Below, in pieces: positions 41,537 to 48,282 of a DNA stretch of 48,282 nucleotides. The position numbers and the translations under genes were made by a program. Every line of letters starts with the position of its first letter. The first letter of the stretch is position 1. The DNA comes from an uncultured bacterium (GTDB lineage Bacteria > Muiribacteriota > Ozemobacteria > Ozemobacterales > Ozemobacteraceae), in contig CALEDQ010000022.1 in the NCBI GenBank assembly GCA_937949615.1, positions 1-48,282 on the forward strand, given 5' to 3'. The notes beneath the pieces were generated by a model, which was not told the DNA's origin, searched no databases, and worked only from the letters and a program-made list of their open reading frames with translations.

Positions 41537-42750
41537 CAGAAGATCAGAACGAAACTGATCAGGGTACGGTTTTAAAAATTTCCACCGGTCAACAGGAGAA
41601 CCGCTTTTCAAGGTTCGAACTTATCCGCTGGTGGGATCAAAGTCGCCTTAAAAATGCCCGGGTTCTGGTAATCGGTGCCGGCGCCCTCGGCAATGAAATT
41701 ATCAAAAACCTGGCCCTGGTCGGAATCGGCAACATTCTGCTCGTTGACTTCGACCAGATCGAACCATCGAATCTCTCGCGTTCGGTTCTTTTTCGTGAGT
41801 CCGATCGCGGGCGCAACAAAGCTGATGTGGCAGCGGAACGTGCGCGCGAATTGTTTCCCGAAATCAATATCAGACCACTGTGCGTCAATGCGGTAACCGA
41901 CCTCGGGCTCGGAGTTTTCTACTGGGCCGATGTGATTCTTGGCGGTCTCGATAACCGCGAAGCAAGACTGGCGATCAACCAGAACGCTTTCAGAAGCGGA
42001 AAATCATGGATTGACGGCGCTATCGAAGGTTTGAGCGGTGTGGCCAGAGTTTTTGCCCCCGATGGCCCCTGCTACGAATGTACGATGAGCGAGGTCGACT
42101 GGAAAATTCTCAACGCCAGAAGGTCGTGTACCCTGCTGACCCGCGAAGAAATGATGTCGGGCAAGACCCCTACTACACCGACCATTGCCAGCATTATTGC
42201 CGCCGTGCAATGCCAGGAAGCCATCAAAATGCTGCATGGGCTCGAGACTATTTCCGGGCAGGGCTACATTTTTGAAGGCCTGAGCTTTTATCAGGATGTT
42301 ATCAGTTACAAACGCAAGGCCGAATGTTATTCGCACGAAACCTTTCTGCCGGTCTGCAACCTCGAATTTTGCGCCGATTCTCTTAAACTCGGCGACGCAA
42401 TAAAGCTGGTTAAAAAAGACCTCGGCCCGGCAGCCGTGCTCGAACTGCGCCAGGAAGTGCTGACCGGCTTTTCATGCCCCGAATGTGAAACCGACTTTGA
42501 ATACCATGCCTCGCTTGGCAAGGTTCGCGAATCGGAAGCGGTCTGCCCCGAATGCGGCGAACAGCGGTTTCCGATGCTGTCACACCAGTTCGATGGCAGC
42601 GAACCCTGGCAGCATCTCACCTTTGCTGAACTCGGTGTACCCCCGTTTGATGTTTTTATCGGCAGAGCCGGAGAACAGCAGAAATTTTTTCTGCTCGACG
42701 GCGACCGAGATTCGGTTCTCGGAACCTCAAGCGAAAGGGAAAAGGCATGA
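41533..42750 (+). CDS. ThiF/E1-like ubiquitin-activating enzyme with C-terminal zinc ribbon
   Basis: 405 residues. Adenylation site: GAGALG at 48-53, Asp72 in LLVDFDQIE, Asn80 and Arg83 in SNLSR, Lys96 in RNKAD, Asp140 in GLDN; Arg24 and Arg27 upstream fit the arginine finger. Cys180/Cys183 (CYEC) with later Cys275/Cys280 would bind structural zinc. Cys199 in RRSCTLL, ahead of the TPTIASIIAAVQCQEAIK helix, is the candidate thioester cysteine. Beyond the ThiF domain, Cys315/318 and Cys338/341 form a CPEC...CPEC zinc ribbon followed by a conserved-looking tail, LGVPPFDVFIG. Expected to adenylate the ubiquitin-fold protein encoded just upstream and pass it to the E2. ATGA overlaps at both ends. 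Confidence 0.92.
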   Translation: MTEDQNETDQGTVLKISTGQQENRFSRFELIRWWDQSRLKNARVLVIGAGALGNEIIKNLALVGIGNILLVDFDQIEPSNLSRSVLFRESDRGRNKADVAAERARELFPEINIRPLCVNAVTDLGLGVFYWADVILGGLDNREARLAINQNAFRSGKSWIDGAIEGLSGVARVFAPDGPCYECTMSEVDWKILNARRSCTLLTREEMMSGKTPTTPTIASIIAAVQCQEAIKMLHGLETISGQGYIFEGLSFYQDVISYKRKAECYSHETFLPVCNLEFCADSLKLGDAIKLVKKDLGPAAVLELRQEVLTGFSCPECETDFEYHASLGKVRESEAVCPECGEQRFPMLSHQFDGSEPWQHLTFAELGVPPFDVFIGRAGEQQKFFLLDGDRDSVLGTSSEREKA

Positions 42751-43988
42751 CCGCAAAAAACCTTGAACCGCAGGTTCGCGACCTCGATTTTCACAAAGGC
42801 TACGAAGTGGTTAAAAACCGGCATCGGCCTTTTCCCGGGCAGAATGTTTCGGAGCCCCGTGTAGTCATCGAGTCTGACATCTTCAAAGAACTTCTTGCCC
42901 ACGCCGGCGAAACCGTTGCCGTTGAACTGTGTGGCGTTCTCGTCGGCCAGACTTTTCAGGATGATGCCGGCCCCTATCTGGTCATCAGCGGCAGCATAAG
43001 GGGCAAGCACGCACGCAATGAAGGGGCGCAGGTTTCTTTTACCCACGAAACCTGGGACTACATTCATGCTGAAATGGAAAGCCGCTTCAAGGAAAAGGCC
43101 ATCGTCGGCTGGTATCACACCCACCCCGGATTTGGCATTTTTCTTTCTGACATGGATAAGTTCATTCAGGACTATTTTTTCAACCAGCCGTTTCAGGTGG
43201 CGCTCGTGATCGACCCGGTCGCGAACCGCGAAGGTCTGTTCGCCTGGGTCAACGGCAAAACCCGTGCCCTGTCGCGCTGCTGGATCGGCAGCGAAGTTCA
43301 CAAACTTACCATCGGTGCGGTCGGCAGCGAAGAAATTCGCGAAAATGGCACGCAGGTTCCAGTGGCTTACCAGCAGCAGACAGATGCGGTCGGGCGCATT
43401 GAACCCGCAGTGACAAAAGAAGGCCTTGCGCCCGGCAGTCACGGGCCGGCACTGGCGACTATTGGCCTCGCCTTTTTTGCGGGCTTTATGCTGGCGATGC
43501 TTTTTCTGCGCGGCACCTTTTTTTCGGCCGCCCTTACGGCAGCGCGGGCAGAAACCCGTGAGCTGCTCGGCGCCTGGGCTTCAGATTCATCTGTCGCCGA
43601 AGAAATGAAATTGTTGCAGTCGCGGGTGGCCGCGCTGAATTCTTCTGATACTGCCGCGCTGGCAAAAGAAATCGGTGAGCTGCAGGGTTTTGTCGCTCAG
43701 ATCGCTTCAGCGTCTTCCCAGAGACGCAGCAGAGTGCAGAGCGCGGTTCAGGCGGTCGCATCACAGGTGGTCAGCGGTAACGAGCAGGCAAAAGTGGTAT
43801 TGCAGAAGCTGCGCGAGACAATGGCCGAAAGCCTGCTGATTCAGCTGATGCCTTACCTACAGGCCCTGTCGGTTAGTCAGCCAGACATCAACCGCATTCG
43901 CGAAACCCGCCAGATAATAGAACATATCATCGGCCTCGACCCAAGGCTTGGGCCAGGTCTTAAAGAAAAGCTTCCCTGGCTATTCTGA
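42747..43988 (+). CDS. JAMM/JAB isopeptidase with transmembrane segment and coiled coil
   Basis: 413 residues. The metalloprotease JAMM motif is complete: Glu60 in VELCGVLVG, then His124-x-His126, Ser134 and Asp137 in GWYHTHPGFGIFLSDMD. JAMM enzymes cleave (iso)peptide bonds at the C-terminus of ubiquitin-like proteins. The catalytic domain spans about 35-185, a Pro/Gln-rich linker runs to 232, one hydrophobic segment lies at 234-256, and residues about 265-345 are Ala/Glu/Leu-rich and likely coiled coil. The enzyme would thus be tethered to the membrane, probably with the catalytic part cytoplasmic, where it could mature or remove the modifier. Confidence 0.92.
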   Translation: MTAKNLEPQVRDLDFHKGYEVVKNRHRPFPGQNVSEPRVVIESDIFKELLAHAGETVAVELCGVLVGQTFQDDAGPYLVISGSIRGKHARNEGAQVSFTHETWDYIHAEMESRFKEKAIVGWYHTHPGFGIFLSDMDKFIQDYFFNQPFQVALVIDPVANREGLFAWVNGKTRALSRCWIGSEVHKLTIGAVGSEEIRENGTQVPVAYQQQTDAVGRIEPAVTKEGLAPGSHGPALATIGLAFFAGFMLAMLFLRGTFFSAALTAARAETRELLGAWASDSSVAEEMKLLQSRVAALNSSDTAALAKEIGELQGFVAQIASASSQRRSRVQSAVQAVASQVVSGNEQAKVVLQKLRETMAESLLIQLMPYLQALSVSQPDINRIRETRQIIEHIIGLDPRLGPGLKEKLPWLF

Positions 43989-44019
43989 CAGCGACCAGGA
44001 GATGTAACCGGGAGGACAA

Positions 44020-45114
44020 ATGACTGAAGTAGAAACCATCGTCATTACCAAGAGAGACCTTAAAGACCCGCATATCGAAGATATGATCATGGCTCAGCAG
44101 GCAGCCAGACGACAGTTGACGCCAGCCGAACGGGCGCCGGTCGAAACCGCCTTCTGGATGAACCCGGTTTTTTATACTGCGGTCGCCGGTTTTTTCGGAG
44201 CTTTGATCGCCTGGGCCTTTTCTGAACCTTTTATTGTCACAGATGCAACCAGGGAAGAAAGAGGCATCGGCATCTGGATGATGCTGATCGGGGTGCCAAC
44301 GCTGATCGGTCTTTTTGTCGGTCTTGTCGAAGGTATCATGGCGCGCAATTTCTGGAAAGCTGTGCGTTGCGGTGGTATCGGTGTCGGTATTGGTCTGGTC
44401 TGGGGAATCTGCGGCACTATTCTCGGCAGCATGGCGATGAATATAGTTAAAAGCATCGCTCTTCCGATCTTTCTGGTTAATGCTCCGAAACCTGATCCGG
44501 CAGATCCGCTCAACTTTCTTACACCCGGGGTGCTGTTTACTCTGATCAGTTCGCGTTCACTTGCCTGGACCATCGTCGGTGCCGGTATGGGCCTCGGGCC
44601 TGGAGTTGCCCTCAAATCGAAGAAGCTTTTTCTCAATGGTATGGTTGGCGGCCTGCTCGGTGGTTTTCTCGGTGGTCTGCTGTTTGATCCGATCGGGTTT
44701 ACGCTCATCAAGCTGGGTTTTTCGGATTCCGGCGGCACCAGCCGTCTGATTGGTTTCTGTACAATCGGTCTGATGGTCGGAGTTTTTGTCGGCCTGATCG
44801 AAAATCTGACAAAAGATGCCTGGCTGATCATGAAAACCGGGCCGCTTAAGGGCAAGCAGTTCGTTATTTATCACAACCCGACCATTATTGGCAGTTCACC
44901 TAAGTGTGACGTTTATATCTTCAAAGATCCGTCGGTGGAACCGCACCATGCTGAAATCCGCCAGCTTGGCAGCAAATTTGAGATTGTCGATAACCGCAGC
45001 CCGCAGGGTGTGTTTGTTAATTCGCAGCGGGTCAGCAAAAAAATGCTTGAAAAGGGCGATATCGTTATTATTGGCGAAAGCCTGCTTGAATTCCAGCAGA
45101 AGGACAGAGCATGA
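44020..45114 (+). CDS. Polytopic membrane protein with C-terminal FHA domain
   Basis: 364 residues. Six or so Gly-rich hydrophobic segments (about 48-68, 84-106, 116-140, 168-195, 205-225, 243-262) are followed by an FHA domain at 267-358: IIGSSPKCDVYI, HHAEI, NRSPQGVFVN and LEKGDIVIIGESLLEF. FHA domains bind phosphothreonine, but here the usual IGR is IGS (Ser292) and the SRRHA pattern reads EPHHA, so the phosphate-contacting Arg and Ser are missing; phospho-independent binding is likelier. GGGAGGA precedes the ATG, 31 bases after the JAB gene. It probably scaffolds the system at the inner membrane. Confidence 0.85.
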   Translation: MTEVETIVITKRDLKDPHIEDMIMAQQAARRQLTPAERAPVETAFWMNPVFYTAVAGFFGALIAWAFSEPFIVTDATREERGIGIWMMLIGVPTLIGLFVGLVEGIMARNFWKAVRCGGIGVGIGLVWGICGTILGSMAMNIVKSIALPIFLVNAPKPDPADPLNFLTPGVLFTLISSRSLAWTIVGAGMGLGPGVALKSKKLFLNGMVGGLLGGFLGGLLFDPIGFTLIKLGFSDSGGTSRLIGFCTIGLMVGVFVGLIENLTKDAWLIMKTGPLKGKQFVIYHNPTIIGSSPKCDVYIFKDPSVEPHHAEIRQLGSKFEIVDNRSPQGVFVNSQRVSKKMLEKGDIVIIGESLLEFQQKDRA

Positions 45115-45782
45115 ACAACAACTCTCCTGTTGCCAGACCGACTGCCCGGCCCGGTGCCTCACCTGCAGCCAGAAAAATACAGGTGACCCCGGTGTCGCCA
45201 TCAGCCGAGCACCTCGGAAAACTCTGTTCGATCTGTGGCACCGGAATTCTGCAGAGCGACACGATCGTCATCTGCCCGGTCTGTTCATTGCCCTACCATC
45301 ATGACTGCTGGAAAGAAATCGGCGGTTGCGGTACCTACGGCTGTTCTGCCGCTCCCGTTGCCACCATCAAGGAAACAGTGGCCGAAGACGTTTTTACCCC
45401 GGGCTGGACCGCCGAAAAAAAGTGCCCGGAATGCGGCTCATCGATACTTGCGAATGCTCTTGTCTGCAAAGTCTGTCGTTCTGTTTTTCCGACAGAGAGA
45501 CCGATGACGAAAATGGAGTGGCAGAACCGCGTCTATAACGAAAAAGAAGTTGAAAGAATCAAAATCAGCGTAATTGCGCAGTTCATTTTCAGCACCATCG
45601 GCTGCCTGTTCATGATCATGCTGCCGGTCAATCTGATCACGCATTTCACTGATTCGGGCGTTTTTGTTGTCAGGCGTCTGCCCCCGACTCTCAAGGTGTT
45701 GTTTTATGCCGCACTGGCTATTTCTCTGGTCTGGACAATCCTGGCCATTTCATTCATGGGTTATTCGGTGGTGACAAAATGA
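45111..45782 (+). CDS. Prokaryotic-RING and zinc-ribbon membrane protein, candidate E3
   Basis: 223 residues. After a disordered Pro/Ala-rich start, residues 39-78 carry C-x2-C-x12-C-x2-C-x4-H-x2-C-x6-C-x4-C (Cys39, 42, 55, 58, His63, Cys66, 73, 78), a RING/PHD-like treble clef with the tell-tale HxxCW and GGCGTYGC. A second zinc ribbon is Cys105/108 and Cys119/122. Membrane helices are at about 152-175 and 193-217. RING-like domains recruit E2 enzymes, so an E3 role is inferred. It shares its RING pattern with the following protease. ATGA overlaps at both ends. Confidence 0.82.
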   Translation: MNNNSPVARPTARPGASPAARKIQVTPVSPSAEHLGKLCSICGTGILQSDTIVICPVCSLPYHHDCWKEIGGCGTYGCSAAPVATIKETVAEDVFTPGWTAEKKCPECGSSILANALVCKVCRSVFPTERPMTKMEWQNRVYNEKEVERIKISVIAQFIFSTIGCLFMIMLPVNLITHFTDSGVFVVRRLPPTLKVLFYAALAISLVWTILAISFMGYSVVTK

Positions 45783-47119
45783 GCGACAACAGAGCCGACT
45801 TTATCATTGTTGATGGTCTCAGGGCCGGTATAACCTGCCCGGCCTGCCTCAAACCTCTTGCTGAAGGCGAATCCGCCGCTCTCTGCAGCAAGTGCGGGTC
45901 TTTGAATCACGAAATCTGCTGGCAGCGCAATGGCTGTGGCAGTTATCACTGTCAGAAGGCCAGCTGTCGCATAGATGAAGGCTCGCCCGACATCGTCATA
46001 ACCAAAGCCGATCTCGCCGGTCTCAAAGAAGTGCCTGCCAACAGCCGTTATGGCACTGCTGCCATAGCCGACGACCTTGCCAGACAGAAAAAGGCCGGCT
46101 GGTCGCCACTGGCTATTTTTGCCCTTTCCATAGGCTTTTTGACTCTGAGTGTCAGTCTGGTTAATTTTTTCGGCGGCAGCTCTTTTCAGGGGCAGACATT
46201 TGTATTTCTGCTTTCATTGGGCGGCTGCCTGCTTTCAGTGCTGATCGGAGCCATTGCCATGGCCAGTTTTCAGGGAAACAGCGCGCAAAAGGGGCTGCTG
46301 CTGGCGATGACCGGCATGGGCTGTGGCATTCTCGCTCTGGTTCTTACTGTTTACCCCCTTGCCACCTCTTCTTCGGAAGAGAGAATCGACGAAGTCAAGC
46401 TCGATATGAAGCAGATCTCAGAAACGGTGCGTAATGCCCAGCCACTGATCAGAGCTCCTTTGATGGCCAACGTGGCGATTAAATCCGGGTCAGGCTTCAG
46501 AGCCGGTACCGGCTCAGGCATTGCTCTCTGCAACCGTGACAGATTTACCTACATTTTGACCAACGCCCATGTTCTGTCTCTCGGGGTACGGGTTCGCAAT
46601 CTTTCTGAGCTTGAGAAAAAAGCTGAAGAAGTTGAAGTGACCTTTTTCTCTGGCGAGTCGGTCAAGGGTGTTCCGGTCTGGCTCGCTCCTGAAGATATCG
46701 ATCTGGCTCTGCTGCGGGTCGAGACGCCAAAAGGTTTTGTGCCGACTCTCAAGTATCAGTTCGGCCGGCAGCTCAGTATGGGCCAGAAAGTTTTTGCGAT
46801 CGGCAACCCGGTCGGCCTGAACTGGACCTACACCGACGGCGTCATTTCGGCACTGCGCAAAAACCGCTTTGGCTCGAAAGAACTGACTGTGGTTCAGATT
46901 CAGACTCCACTCAATCATGGCAACTCGGGTGGCGGCCTTTATGACCTTGAAGGGTATCTGATCGGGGTCAATACATGGATATATTCAAAGACCGTCACCG
47001 AGGGTCTGAACTTTTCGATTTTCATTGATGAATTTTTCTCACTTCTTGGCCCGGAATGGAGCGGAATTCTGGGCATAACCGACGCAACACAGCCCGCCGA
47101 AAAGGAAGGACAGGAATGA
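45779..47119 (+). CDS. Prokaryotic-RING, three-helix, HtrA-type serine protease fusion
   Basis: 446 residues. Residues 20-58 repeat the RING pattern of the preceding protein (Cys20, 23, 36, 39, His44, Cys47, 53, 58; ICWQRNGCGSYHC). Three hydrophobic segments follow at about 110-130, 138-165 and 172-195. The rest is a trypsin-like HtrA/DegS-type domain with His264 in TNAHVLS, Asp308 in DIDLALLRV and Ser383 in NHGNSGGGL; the triad is intact and there is no PDZ domain. With three crossings the RING would be cytoplasmic and the protease periplasmic. The enzyme could be switched by modification or binding at its cytoplasmic end. It overlaps the E2 gene by four bases. Confidence 0.9.
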   Translation: MSDNRADFIIVDGLRAGITCPACLKPLAEGESAALCSKCGSLNHEICWQRNGCGSYHCQKASCRIDEGSPDIVITKADLAGLKEVPANSRYGTAAIADDLARQKKAGWSPLAIFALSIGFLTLSVSLVNFFGGSSFQGQTFVFLLSLGGCLLSVLIGAIAMASFQGNSAQKGLLLAMTGMGCGILALVLTVYPLATSSSEERIDEVKLDMKQISETVRNAQPLIRAPLMANVAIKSGSGFRAGTGSGIALCNRDRFTYILTNAHVLSLGVRVRNLSELEKKAEEVEVTFFSGESVKGVPVWLAPEDIDLALLRVETPKGFVPTLKYQFGRQLSMGQKVFAIGNPVGLNWTYTDGVISALRKNRFGSKELTVVQIQTPLNHGNSGGGLYDLEGYLIGVNTWIYSKTVTEGLNFSIFIDEFFSLLGPEWSGILGITDATQPAEKEGQE

Positions 47120-48003
47120 GTATCAGACACAGACGCCTGCAATCAGATTATGAAAAAATTGTCGAAACTTTCAAAGAGGGCGGCCGCATTCTGATAAAGG
47201 CGGCGACCGGCACGCCGCCCGAAAAATATCAGATCGAGTTTCTCATCAACAGTCTGGTCATGAAGCCGGATGGCTCGGTGACCGTAAAAAACAACCATAT
47301 TGCCGAAATCTATCTTACGGCCTCATACCCGCGTCAGCCACCTCAGTGCCGTATGCTTACCCCGGTATTTCACCCCAATATCGCGCCGCATGCAATCTGT
47401 ATCGGCGACCACTGGGCTGCCGGCGAGTCTTTGCCGCACCTGATCGTGCGCATCGGCGAAATGCTCTCGTATCAGAGTTATAACCTGAAAAGCCCGCTCA
47501 ATGGCGAAGCGGCCAAATGGGCGAGCAGCAACGCCGGACGGTTTCCCATCGATAAAATTGACTTTTCGGCTTATTACGAGGCTGGTGACAAGGTTTTGTC
47601 TGAGACACAGGCGAGCACCATCGATGCCAGCAGCACCATGCAGTGCGCCAACTGTGGAACGGTCGTGCAGGGTTCGCAGATCGTCATCTGCTCGTCTAAG
47701 CACCCCGTCTGCGCCAGCTGTGCGATGAAATGCCAGGTCTGCGGGCGTGAAATCTGTCTTAAGTGCATTACCAGCAAATGTTCAAGCTGTGGCCGCATAA
47801 TTTGCGTGCATTGTCATACAAAATGCCGGTCGTGTCAGGTCGACCTCTGCCTCGAACATGCCGCGAAGTGCCATATCTGTGCTTCGCCCGGCTGTGACGA
47901 CTGCACGGTGACCTGTGCGGTCTGCGGCAAACCAACCTGTCTCGATCATATTCACCAGGTTCCGGGAACGGATGAATATCGCTGCTCGGGTTGTTCTGCT
48001 TGA
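47116..48003 (+). CDS. E2 ubiquitin-conjugating enzyme fused to RING-like and tandem Cys repeats
   Basis: 295 residues from the ATG overlapping the protease stop; an earlier in-frame ATG at 47056 is rejected. Residues about 5-155 have the UBC fold: YPRQPPQCRM, the HPN motif His86-Pro-Asn88, and catalytic Cys95 in AICIGDHW seven residues later, then SPLNGEAAKWA as in eukaryotic E2s. Residues 177-217 fit a RING: C-x2-C-x11-C-x3-H-x2-C-x2-C, with the last pair Cys206/209 or Cys214/217. From 206 to 278 a 15-16-residue unit, C-x2-C-x4-C-x2-[C/H]-x3, repeats five times. E2 and E3-like functions are thus on one chain. Highly unusual. Confidence 0.9.
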   Translation: MSIRHRRLQSDYEKIVETFKEGGRILIKAATGTPPEKYQIEFLINSLVMKPDGSVTVKNNHIAEIYLTASYPRQPPQCRMLTPVFHPNIAPHAICIGDHWAAGESLPHLIVRIGEMLSYQSYNLKSPLNGEAAKWASSNAGRFPIDKIDFSAYYEAGDKVLSETQASTIDASSTMQCANCGTVVQGSQIVICSSKHPVCASCAMKCQVCGREICLKCITSKCSSCGRIICVHCHTKCRSCQVDLCLEHAAKCHICASPGCDDCTVTCAVCGKPTCLDHIHQVPGTDEYRCSGCSA

Positions 48004-48064
48004 TTTTTTCGTTTTTTTGTTCATATTGAGGATCTGAAGATTTACGGGAAAGGCGGTAACTTGC

Positions 48065-48282
48065 ATGGCCACTGTATTGTGCAAAAAATGTGGAGAGTCG
48101 ATCGAAATTCCTGAGGGGTCGAGGTCTCCGTTTATAACCTGCCCCAAATGCCGAAGCGCAGTTCAGGTGACGACCCAGGCTTCAAAACCAGCAAGTCCTG
48201 CGGGAAGCCCGCCAGCCCGCCCCCCGGTTTCTTCAGCCCCCCGCCCGGCCCCGTCACCACCCCCGCCAGCTTCGGTGCCTCC
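48065..48282 (+). CDS. Zinc-ribbon, proline-rich protein (3' end outside the window)
   Basis: Partial, 72 codons visible. Cys6/Cys9 and Cys26/Cys29 form a short zinc ribbon (LCKKCGESIEIP, ITCPKCRSAVQV), as in MJ0042-type fingers. A Pro/Ala/Ser-rich linker continues to the edge of the window. Such linkers usually join the finger to a membrane or enzymatic domain. It lies 61 bases after the E2 gene with GGAAAGGCGG upstream and is probably the eighth member of the operon. What follows is unknown. Confidence 0.75.
   Translation, partial: MATVLCKKCGESIEIPEGSRSPFITCPKCRSAVQVTTQASKPASPAGSPPARPPVSSAPRPAPSPPPPASVP

Noticed and set aside
42327..43442. 371-codon minus-strand frame opposite the E1 and JAB genes
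   Set aside because: It is the reverse complement of two well-supported coding regions and has no recognisable motif.
44172..44855. 227-codon minus-strand frame inside the FHA gene
   Set aside because: A Pro/Arg-rich shadow of the Gly-rich membrane protein, with no start site of its own.

Overview
The window reads as one contig of a free-living, double-membrane bacterium with moderate GC. The supporting genes are a Wzy/WaaL-type O-antigen ligase, a NeuC-type epimerase, periplasmic GlpQ, a lipoprotein and a membrane diguanylate cyclase. Gene density is high, operons use stop/start overlaps, Shine-Dalgarno sites are good and sigma70-type promoters are easy to see. The mix (type III glutamine synthetase, CFI-box TPR protein, SpoIID-like protein, treble-clef-rich ubiquitin-like operon) does not fit a model proteobacterium. 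An uncultivated lineage such as Candidatus Riflebacteria is my weak guess; nothing in the window proves it.

Layout. 1-663: a degenerate array of two ~120-bp units and three 29-bp elements, apparently continuing from upstream. 664-13174: housekeeping and metabolism (UPF0316 membrane protein, PAS protein, ClpP, GlpQ, Orn/Lys/Arg decarboxylase, methyltransferase, a helix-turn-helix/membrane protein/sugar-isomerase-like operon, HAD-IG nucleotidase, two paralogous amidohydrolases). 13426-27915: a lipoprotein, an operon of degenerate 5'-nucleotidase + diguanylate cyclase + EamA transporter, CutA + UvrD-type helicase, SpoIID-like + CFI-box TPR protein, dihydropyrimidinase and NeuC, with three or four small genes in the gaps. 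28024-33449: the rplU-prp-rpmA ribosomal operon, an O-antigen ligase-like protein and asnS. 33596-39487: a nitrogen-flavoured block (glutamine synthetase III, a creatininase-fold protein, a uracil/xanthine permease) marked by repeated copies of a 13-bp motif close to GGTTTACATAACT. 39570-41024: a secreted subtilase with a Fur-box-like sequence over its promoter.

41150-48282 (runs off the window): the most interesting region, a tightly coupled operon that looks like a complete bacterial ubiquitin-like conjugation pathway joined to the cell envelope. In order: YukD-like ubiquitin-fold protein, ThiF/E1 activating enzyme with an extra zinc ribbon, JAMM/JAB isopeptidase with a transmembrane segment and coiled coil, polytopic membrane protein ending in an FHA domain, prokaryotic-RING + zinc-ribbon membrane protein, prokaryotic-RING + three transmembrane segments + HtrA-type serine protease, E2 (UBC fold) fused to a RING-like and tandem-Cys domain, and the start of a zinc-ribbon/proline-rich protein. 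Five of the seven junctions are ATGA overlaps, so the proteins are probably made together.

Bacterial E1/E2/JAB operons are known (for example in CBASS and Bil defence systems), and computational surveys have predicted YukD/E1/E2/JAB/RING clusters. I am not aware of a characterised one with an E2-RING fusion and a RING-tethered trans-membrane HtrA protease. My working inference is a membrane-localised ubiquitin-like modification system that signals to, or controls, an envelope protease.
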